From Chloroflexota bacterium (GTDB lineage Bacteria; Chloroflexota; Anaerolineae; CG2-30-64-16): a stretch of DNA of 27,247 nt. Shown here piece after piece: positions 21,543 through 27,247 of the stretch. The stretch lies in contig JAKPQT010000591.1 of NCBI GenBank assembly GCA_029555885.1, positions 1 to 27,247 on the forward strand, in the 5' to 3' direction. Each line of letters begins with the position of its first letter. Position 1 is the stretch's first letter. A model generated the notes under the pieces. The model was not told the origin of the DNA. It saw nothing but the letters and a program-made list of their open reading frames with translations, and made no database searches. The position numbers and the translations under genes are program-made.

Positions 21543-22547
21543 CTAAAGCTCGATGTCCCGCCTCAGGAATCCGGCCAGCAGCTTGACCGCGCCCTCGACG
21601 TCGCGACGGTCTACGATCTGCGACGGCGTGTGGACGTGCCGGCTGGGGAAGGACAGGCAGCTCGCGGGGACGCCGGCGCGCGTGGTCTGCATCGCAAACG
21701 CGTCGGTCGTGCCGCCCGTCAGCACCTCGAGCTGGTACGGGACGCCCTCTGCCTCGGCTACGGCGATCAGCGCCCGGTTGAGCCCGACATGGCTGATCAT
21801 GCCGGAATCCTGCACCTTGATCGCGACCCCGCGGCCCATCGCCACATCCATGACCGGCCGGGGATAGGGCGTGTCGCCCGTCAGCGTCACATCCAGCGCG
21901 ATGGCGATCTCCGGATCGACCGCATAGGCCGACGTGCGCGCCCCGCGCACCCCCACTTCCTCCTGCGTCGTGAAAACCGCGTACAGGTCGTGCTTGATCT
22001 CCACGCCCTGCAGGTCCTTGAGCAGTTGCGCCAGCGCGATGCAGCCCGCCCGGTCATCCATGTTGGGCGAGAACCAGGCATTGCCCTGTGCGCTGAAGCT
22101 GGGCCAGAACTGCGCCACGTCACCGACTTTCTGCTTGACTTCATCGCGGCTCGTTGCGCCCACGTCGATGTACATATCGCGCAGCTCCGGCAGGTCCTTG
22201 CGGCGGTCGACCTTGCCATCCAGCCCGATGGTGCCGACCGTGCCATCCATGAAGCGCACCTGCGCGCCCCAACAGGTCGTCGGGTAGACCCCGCCCACCG
22301 CGGCGAAGCGCATGAAGCCCTTCTCATCGACGTGCGTCACCATGACGCCGATCTGGTCCATGTGTGCGGCGACCATCACGCGCTTGCCGCCGCCGGTCCC
22401 CTTGCGGACCGCGACCAGGTTGCCGAGCGTATCGACCTCGACCGAATCCGCGAGACCGGCGATCTCGTCGCGGATCACGGCCCGAATCTCATCCTCAAAT
22501 CCCGAGACGCCGAACGCCTCGGCCAGTCGTTTCGCCAGTGGTTCCAA
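21543..22547 (-). CDS. M42 family metallopeptidase (aminopeptidase), third paralogue
   Basis: The 334-residue protein is an M42 aminopeptidase. AAHMDQIG is at 61-67 (metal-binding H62 and the conserved D64, but Q65 where the other two copies have E), NMDDRAG at 162-168, catalytic EE at 196-197 (TTQEEVGVRGA), D219 in IALDVT, and a C-terminal HTPSQ histidine. These enzymes form tetrahedral 12-mers that trim peptides using two metals, often cobalt or zinc. No ATG lies before residue 57; TTG at 22547, preceded by AAGGGG, fits the family N-terminus and leaves a 14-base gap after the neighbouring M42 gene. It is the last gene of the five-gene operon. Confidence 0.9.
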   Translation of the reverse strand: MEPLAKRLAEAFGVSGFEDEIRAVIRDEIAGLADSVEVDTLGNLVAVRKGTGGGKRVMVAAHMDQIGVMVTHVDEKGFMRFAAVGGVYPTTCWGAQVRFMDGTVGTIGLDGKVDRRKDLPELRDMYIDVGATSRDEVKQKVGDVAQFWPSFSAQGNAWFSPNMDDRAGCIALAQLLKDLQGVEIKHDLYAVFTTQEEVGVRGARTSAYAVDPEIAIALDVTLTGDTPYPRPVMDVAMGRGVAIKVQDSGMISHVGLNRALIAVAEAEGVPYQLEVLTGGTTDAFAMQTTRAGVPASCLSFPSRHVHTPSQIVDRRDVEGAVKLLAGFLRRDIEL

Positions 22548-22561
22548 GTGTCTACCCCTTC

Positions 22562-23623
22562 TTAGCGGGCCAGATGCCCGCGCTCGATCCGCCTGAGTGC
22601 CGCGCCGACCAATGCAGCGGTCGCGGCCAGGTCGTTGAGGTTCAGGATGGCCGCAGGGCTGTGGATGTAACGGCACGGCGTCGCCACCGTGATGGACGGC
22701 ACGCCCGCGTGCACTTGGTGGATGACGCCCGAATCGGTGCCGCCCAGGCCCGGCGCCTTGTATTGCACCGCGATGTTCTCCGCAGCCGCGGTCTCCTGCA
22801 GCAGGCGCAGCATCCCCGGATGCGACACCAGGCTCCGATCCATCAGGGTGATGGCCGGGCCGTGCCCCATGCGGGTGACGCGCGTGACATCCTCGTCCGG
22901 CCCCTGCGGCAGGTCATCGCAGATGGTCCCTTCCAGCGCGATGGCCGCGTCCGGGTTGACCCGGTAGGCCGCAACCCGCGCGCCGCGCAGCCCCACCTCT
23001 TCCTGCACGGTGAAAGCCGCGTACAGGTCCACCGGATAGCGTTCCGCCAGCACGGACACGACCACCGCGCAGCCCGCCCGGTCATCGAAGGCCTTGCCGC
23101 GCACGGTCGGCCAAGCCGGGTCATCGTGCAGCCCGGTGAAGCGCGTGGCGAACACTGCATAGTCGCCTGCCTTCGCCTTGCCGTTGGCGCCCTTGTCGTC
23201 CGTCGCGCCGATGTCGATGGCGAGGTCCTCGATGCCGGGCACCCGGTCGCCGTTCGACAGGTGCGGCACGGGCGCGCCGATGACGCCGGGGGTCAGGTTG
23301 TCGCCCACGAGCACCCGCTTGCCCGGCAGCGTGCGCGGGTCGACCCCGCCCACCGCCTGAAACTTCAGCAGGCCGCTCTTGCTGACCTCGGTGATCATGA
23401 ACCCGACTTCGTCCATGTGGGCCGCCAGCATGACCTTCAGCCGCGGCGCATCGCCGGCTCCTTCAGCCGCTTTGAAGGCAATCAGGTTGCCCATCGCGTC
23501 GACTTCGACGCGGTCAACCAGCGGCTCGATCTCCGCCTTGATCAGGTTGCGCACCGCCCGCTCGTGGCCCGACGGTCCGTGCGCGTTGGACAGCCGCTCC
23601 AGCAGTTCGCGTAACTCGGCCAT
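22562..23623 (-). CDS. M42 family metallopeptidase, second paralogue
   Basis: The 353-residue protein contains the full M42 set: AAHMDEVG (67-74, H69 and D71), KAFDDRAG (177-184), VQEEVGLRGA (206-215), E231 in IALEGT, and a C-terminal histidine in YIHSPAA. Residues 100-135 form the usual beta-barrel dimerisation insert. It probably hydrolyses N-terminal residues of peptides in the cytoplasm. The ATG at 23623 is 2 bases after the stop of the preceding M42 gene, with GAGGAG 8 bases upstream inside that gene, so translation is tightly coupled. The frame continues further upstream, but this ribosome site decides the start. Confidence 0.92.
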   Translation of the reverse strand: MAELRELLERLSNAHGPSGHERAVRNLIKAEIEPLVDRVEVDAMGNLIAFKAAEGAGDAPRLKVMLAAHMDEVGFMITEVSKSGLLKFQAVGGVDPRTLPGKRVLVGDNLTPGVIGAPVPHLSNGDRVPGIEDLAIDIGATDDKGANGKAKAGDYAVFATRFTGLHDDPAWPTVRGKAFDDRAGCAVVVSVLAERYPVDLYAAFTVQEEVGLRGARVAAYRVNPDAAIALEGTICDDLPQGPDEDVTRVTRMGHGPAITLMDRSLVSHPGMLRLLQETAAAENIAVQYKAPGLGGTDSGVIHQVHAGVPSITVATPCRYIHSPAAILNLNDLAATAALVGAALRRIERGHLAR

Positions 23624-23625
23624 AG

Positions 23626-24723
23626 CTACATCTCCTCGGCCAGCGCGGCCAGCGTGTCGCCGTTCAGCCGGGCGATGTATGCGGCCAGCAGCCGCGCGGT
23701 CCGGTCCACATCCGCCACCGTCACCAATTCGACCGTCGAGTGCATGTAACGGATGGGGATGCTCAACAGGCCGGTGGGGATGCCCTCGCGGGTGACCTGG
23801 ATGGCCCATGCGTCCGTGCCCGAATGGCCGGGGATGACCTCGGTGACAGTCGAAAGCTCAAGAGCCTCTGCGGTCTCCCGCAGCCCCTTGACGATGCCCG
23901 GATGGAGATTCGGGCCCCAGCCGATGGCCGGCCCCTTGTCCATAGCCACCGTCTTGCTGGCGTCGATGCCGGGCGTCTCCCCGAAGGTGACGTCCAGCGC
24001 AATCGCCAGGTCGGGCGCCACGCCGAACGCGCTGGTCATTGCGCCGCGGATGCCGATCTCCTCCTGCACCGTCGCCACGGCATACACATCCCACGTATGG
24101 TGCGTTTCGGCCAGGTAGCCCAGCGCGCCGAGCATGGCGGCGACGCACGCCCGGTCGTCCAGCGCCTTGGTCGCCGCGCGGCCGCTCAGCAGCTCGGTGT
24201 ACGGCCCGCGTATCGCGAGGCGATCCCCGATGCGCACCAGCCCGCCGGCAAAGAAGTCCGCCGGCTTGCCCAGGTCGACCAGCACATCCTCGAACGTCAC
24301 GGCCTTCGAGCGGTCGCTCTCCGAGAGGACGTGCGGCGGCCGGCTGCCGATGTAGCCCGGCAGGCCGTCCCCGTACGCCTCCGCGCCCGGCCCGGTCGGG
24401 TAGACAGTGACCTCCTGGCCGAGGAGCGACCGCGGGTCGACCCCGCCGACGCGATGCACACTCAGGAAGCCATCCTCCACATGCGTGACGATCAGGCCGA
24501 TCTCGTCCATGTGCGCGGCCAGCATGATGCGCCGCGCGGGTTGCTCTGCGCCGCCTGTTCCGCGGCGCACCGCGATGACGTTGCCGAGCGCATCGACGTG
24601 CGTCTCGCTGGCATACGGCTCGGCCAGCGACTGTACCAGCGCGGCCACCTTCGTCTCCACGCCCGCCACGCCATCCACGGCGGTCAGTTGTTGCAGCATC
24701 TCCGCGATGCGTGCCTTATCCAT
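23626..24723 (-). CDS. M42 family metallopeptidase, first paralogue
   Basis: The 365-residue protein has AAHMDEIG (69-76, H71 and D73), KALDDRA (186-192), VQEEIGIRGA (219-228), D244 in IALDVT and a late histidine (YMHSTVE). It is the longest of the three copies, with an extended barrel insert around residues 110-170. It probably shares the peptide-trimming function, though the differing lengths and active-site neighbours suggest different substrate ranges or hetero-oligomers. The ATG at 24723 is 13 bases after the thiolase stop and is preceded by GGCAGGTG. Translation of the next M42 gene appears coupled to this one. Confidence 0.92.
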   Translation of the reverse strand: MDKARIAEMLQQLTAVDGVAGVETKVAALVQSLAEPYASETHVDALGNVIAVRRGTGGAEQPARRIMLAAHMDEIGLIVTHVEDGFLSVHRVGGVDPRSLLGQEVTVYPTGPGAEAYGDGLPGYIGSRPPHVLSESDRSKAVTFEDVLVDLGKPADFFAGGLVRIGDRLAIRGPYTELLSGRAATKALDDRACVAAMLGALGYLAETHHTWDVYAVATVQEEIGIRGAMTSAFGVAPDLAIALDVTFGETPGIDASKTVAMDKGPAIGWGPNLHPGIVKGLRETAEALELSTVTEVIPGHSGTDAWAIQVTREGIPTGLLSIPIRYMHSTVELVTVADVDRTARLLAAYIARLNGDTLAALAEEM

Positions 24724-24736
24724 TTGCACCTGCCCT

Positions 24737-25930
24737 TCACTGCTCCAATTCCACGGCCAGTGCGACGGCCTCGCCGCCGCCCAGGCACAGCGCGGCCGCG
24801 CCGCGTGCCAGCCCCCGGTCGCGCAGAGCATACAGCAGCGTGGTCAATACGCGCGCGCCGCTCGCGCCGATGGGATGGCCAAGCGCAATCGCGCCGCCGT
24901 TGACGTTGACCTTCTCAGTATCGAGCCCCAGCTCGCGGATGTTGGCGATGGCCTGCGCGGCAAAGGCCTCATTCAGTTCGTACAGGTCGAAGTCGCCTGC
25001 CGCGAGGCCCAACCGGTCGGCCAGGCGGCGCAGCGCGAACACCGGCGCGGTGAAGATTTCCAGCGGCCTGACCGCGGCCTGCGCATAGCCCAGCACGCGC
25101 GCAACGGGCTGCAGGCCCGCGGCCCGCGCGGCCGACCGCCGCGCGACCACCAGTGCTGCCGCGCCGTCCGTGATGCCGGGCGCGTTGCCCGCAGTCACGG
25201 TGCCGCCCTCCTTGAACGCGGGCTTGAGCTTGCGCAGCGTGTCCACGCAGGTGTCGGGCCGGGGGTTCTCGTCCACCTGGAAGGGCAGCGGCGGGCCCTT
25301 CCGCTGCGGCACGGACACCGGCACGATCTCGGCCCGGAACCTGCCCGCTTCGATGGCTGCTGCCGCCCGCTGCTGGCTGAGACAGGCGAACTCGTCCTGC
25401 GTCTCCCGGCTGATGGTGAACTTCTCCGCGATCCACTCTGCGGCCAGCCCCATGTGCTGCTGCTCGAACGCGCACCAGAGCCCGTCGTGGACGACGGCAT
25501 CGACCAGCTCGGCATTGCCCAGCCGGTAGCCGAAGCGCGCCTTCGTCAGCAGGTAGGGTGCGAGGTTCATGTTCTCCATGCCGCCCGCGACGTAGAAGTC
25601 GCCGTCGCCCGCGATAATTCCGCTCGCGGCCAGCATGACAGCCTTCAGCCCCGACCCGCAGACCTTGTTGACCGTCAGCGCGCCGACATGGTCCGGCAAG
25701 CCCGCGCCGATAGCGGCCTGCCGCGCGGGGGCCTGCCCCAGGCCCGCAGGCACGACATTGCCCATGATGACTTCGGCCACGAGCGAGGGATCGAGGCCTG
25801 CGCGGCGCACGGCCTCGCGGATGGCAATCGCGCCCAGCTCCGGCGCGGGCGTGCCGCTCAACGTCCCCTGGAACTTGCCGATGGGCGTGCGCGCGGCGCT
25901 CAGAATCACGACGTCGTTGTCACGCATCAT
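24737..25930 (-). CDS. Thiolase / acetyl-CoA acetyltransferase
   Basis: The 397-residue protein is a degradative/biosynthetic-type thiolase. The nucleophilic cysteine C91 lies in NKVCGSGLKAV, NEAFAAQ is at 319-325, H351 in GGAIALGHPIGASGAR, and the second catalytic cysteine C381 in CLGGGEA. It condenses two acetyl-CoA to acetoacetyl-CoA or cleaves longer beta-ketoacyl-CoA; the direction cannot be read from sequence. The length is standard. GAGGTGA precedes the first of two adjacent ATGs at 25930. It lies 4 bases after the nitroreductase and 13 before the first M42 gene. No other fatty acid or PHB gene is in view. Confidence 0.93.
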   Translation of the reverse strand: MMRDNDVVILSAARTPIGKFQGTLSGTPAPELGAIAIREAVRRAGLDPSLVAEVIMGNVVPAGLGQAPARQAAIGAGLPDHVGALTVNKVCGSGLKAVMLAASGIIAGDGDFYVAGGMENMNLAPYLLTKARFGYRLGNAELVDAVVHDGLWCAFEQQHMGLAAEWIAEKFTISRETQDEFACLSQQRAAAAIEAGRFRAEIVPVSVPQRKGPPLPFQVDENPRPDTCVDTLRKLKPAFKEGGTVTAGNAPGITDGAAALVVARRSAARAAGLQPVARVLGYAQAAVRPLEIFTAPVFALRRLADRLGLAAGDFDLYELNEAFAAQAIANIRELGLDTEKVNVNGGAIALGHPIGASGARVLTTLLYALRDRGLARGAAALCLGGGEAVALAVELEQ

Positions 25931-25934
25931 CCAC

Positions 25935-26711
25935 TCACCTCAACCCAAAGCCCTGCTGTTCGATGAAGCGGCGCAGCTCGGTCCGCGTCGGCGTCGACAC
26001 GCGCCGCGCCGAGTGTTCGAGCCAACCGTAGTCTTCCATCTCGCCCGTCTGCCCCGGCACGGCCACCTGCCGCCCCTGGTAGATGCCGGTCTCGATCATC
26101 GTGCGGTCATACGCGTGCAGGCTGTCGTCCTCCGCCGACCGGTCATATGCGTTCCAGTGCAGCACCGCGGCCAGCGGCAGCCGCGGCCGGATCGGGGGCT
26201 GGCCGTCGGGGTAGCCCATCGTCATGCCCACCAGCGGAAAGACCAACCGCGGGAGTTGCAGCAACTCCACGACTTTGCCGGGGTCGTTGCGCAGCGCGCC
26301 GATGTAGCAGATGCCCAGGCCCAGCGATTCGGCGGCCAGCGCCGCGGTCTGTGAGGCAATCGCCGCGTCTACAGCCGCCAGGAGGAAGTTCTCGACATAC
26401 TCCGACACTTGCTGATAGCCACGCAGTTCGCAGACCCGATCCAGGCGACTGAGGTCCGCGCACCAGACAAACACAACCGGCGCCACGGCAACATGCGCCT
26501 GGCCCGCCACTTCGGACAGGCCCTTGCGCAGTTCCGGGTCAGTCACCGCGACAACGCTCCACATCTGGAGGTTGGACGAAGTAGATGTGTGCTGTGCCGC
26601 AGCGACGATCTGCTCGATCACGGCGACAGGCACAGGCTCGGCGCGGTACTTGCGGACGGAGCCATGTTCATGGATGAGGTCGATTGTGGGGCTAATGAAG
26701 GCTGTGGTCAT
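25935..26711 (-). CDS. NfsA/FRP-type nitroreductase family flavoprotein
   Basis: The 258-residue protein fits the oxygen-insensitive nitroreductase family of the NfsA/FRP type. It has HGSVRKYRAEPVP (15-27, FMN phosphate contacts), TSSNLQMWSVV (44-54), ESLGLGICYIGALRN (129-142) and a C-terminal domain with RPRLP at 175-179. These FMN enzymes use NADPH to reduce quinones, flavins or nitro compounds. The ATG at 26711 has a GGAAGAG ribosome site; the frame's extra 13 upstream codons are less likely. It is the first gene of the operon that continues into thiolase and three M42 peptidases, with only a 4-base gap to the thiolase. A hairpin repeat lies 23 bases upstream of the start. Confidence 0.9.
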   Translation of the reverse strand: MTTAFISPTIDLIHEHGSVRKYRAEPVPVAVIEQIVAAAQHTSTSSNLQMWSVVAVTDPELRKGLSEVAGQAHVAVAPVVFVWCADLSRLDRVCELRGYQQVSEYVENFLLAAVDAAIASQTAALAAESLGLGICYIGALRNDPGKVVELLQLPRLVFPLVGMTMGYPDGQPPIRPRLPLAAVLHWNAYDRSAEDDSLHAYDRTMIETGIYQGRQVAVPGQTGEMEDYGWLEHSARRVSTPTRTELRRFIEQQGFGLR

Positions 26712-26733
26712 GTTCTCTTCCTTCGAAGATGCA

Positions 26734-26760
26734 GTAGGACGGGTTGGCACCCTGTCCTAC
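26734..26760. repeat. Short hairpin repeat upstream of the nitroreductase
   Basis: GTAGGAC...GTCCTAC arms, extended by GGGT/ACCC with one bulged base, enclose a TGGC loop. The hairpin would lie in the 5' leader or promoter of the operon. The rest of this 146-base gap shows no convincing promoter. Confidence 0.65.
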
Positions 26761-26857
26761 CGAGGCTGCGGTTGTGGCTATGAGTTATTTCCACGCCAAA
26801 GGGTGAGCGAACGGCGATTCAGCAGTTCCCTTGCGAACACCGTTGGGTATCGTAAGC

Positions 26858-27247
26858 TCACTCCGGCAGCTTCAATGCCGTGCGGTCGGCCAGCCGGCGC
26901 AGCACAGCGGCCGCATTGTATAGCTCGTTGCCGTGGCCGAAGCAGATGACCTCTGGCGCGAGATCCGCCAGCTTGCGGATGGAGTGGCGCACCGCGGCAT
27001 TATCTTCAGAGTAGAGGGCCCCCGCTCCGCGCACCCTGCCGCGCAGTGGGCTGCCCAGCGCATCGCCGGCAATCAGAACGCGCGTCGCGCTGTGCCAGTA
27101 AGCCGTGTGGCCGGGCGTATGGCCGGGCGTATGGACCGCGACCCAGCCGCCCGGCAGCGGATCACCGTCGCGCAGCCGGCGCGTGGGTGAGATGGGCTGC
27201 TTGGGATAGGCCGAATAGGCGGCAGTCGTCACGCCCCGCAGAAGGAG
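26858..27247 (-). CDS. Metallo-beta-lactamase-fold hydrolase (partial, 5' end off window)
   Basis: Reading the minus strand from the window edge gives an uninterrupted frame ending at 26858, with no convincing start in view, so the N-terminus and its HxHxDH metal site lie beyond the window. What is seen is the C-terminal half of an MBL-fold enzyme: VHTPGHTPGHTAYW with the third-site histidine, VLIAGDAL with the bridging aspartate, and FGHG with the final histidine. This is the glyoxalase II/hydrolase-like branch; the substrate is unknown. A GTG at 27232 is in frame but would delete the essential first metal motif, so it is not the start. It precedes the nitroreductase operon by about 146 bases. 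Confidence 0.85.
   Translation of the reverse strand, partial: LLLRGVTTAAYSAYPKQPISPTRRLRDGDPLPGGWVAVHTPGHTPGHTAYWHSATRVLIAGDALGSPLRGRVRGAGALYSEDNAAVRHSIRKLADLAPEVICFGHGNELYNAAAVLRRLADRTALKLPE

Noticed and set aside
22364..24903. Long plus-strand frames opposite the M42 genes
   Set aside because: Antisense shadows with biased composition; the three minus-strand proteins carry complete catalytic motifs.

Overview
The window is GC-rich, densely packed chromosomal DNA with sigma70-type promoters, short intergenic gaps and many palindromic intergenic repeats. Gene content (YchF with a TGS domain, a VKOR-type membrane protein, a CslA-like GT2, a non-pyrrolysine MttB homologue, tandem M42 peptidases, a DUF58/transglutaminase pair) and the hairpin style fit a Chloroflexota bacterium, perhaps Anaerolineae or Caldilineae. 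This placement is an inference; no rRNA or marker-gene comparison was possible.

Layout. 1-6.8 kb is all on the minus strand. It holds a partial CrtI-like flavoprotein behind a CNNM/CorC-type membrane protein, a prolyl-iminopeptidase-like hydrolase, a ferritin, and a three-gene operon (PLP aminotransferase, GT2 glycosyltransferase, VKOR). 7.0-10.4 kb is on the plus strand: a CBM48-esterase and xylulokinase pair, then a VapBC-like toxin-antitoxin module. A minus-strand tRNA-Arg(TCT) follows, with a perfect terminator hairpin between it and the toxin. 10.6-11.7 kb (minus) carries an HD-domain protein translationally coupled to a nucleoside 2-deoxyribosyltransferase-like protein. 11.8-14.0 kb (plus) has a ROK sugar kinase and an unusual YchF GTPase. 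14.0-17.7 kb (minus) is a DUF58 + transglutaminase operon, divergent from an MttB-family methyltransferase + serine hydrolase operon (17.8-20.0 kb, plus). A small conserved-looking protein (minus) and a secreted or anchored hypothetical protein (plus) follow, separated by a MITE-like insertion. 21.5-26.7 kb is one minus-strand operon: nitroreductase, thiolase and three consecutive M42 aminopeptidases. The window ends inside an MBL-fold hydrolase.

Functional themes. Sugar use is represented by xylulokinase, the ROK kinase and a glycogen/enterochelin-type esterase; peptide turnover by three M42 enzymes and a prolyl-iminopeptidase-like hydrolase; iron storage by ferritin; C1 or methylamine-like chemistry by MttB without a corrinoid partner in view. 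Most of it is ordinary housekeeping or accessory metabolism.

The more unusual material is in the non-coding DNA: a 180-bp MITE-like element with a target-site duplication, a tRNA promoter embedded in a palindromic repeat, a divergent promoter whose two -10 boxes share one palindrome, a putative two-site operator, and several distinct hairpin repeat families. I found no CRISPR array, prophage, transposase or clearly new defence system.
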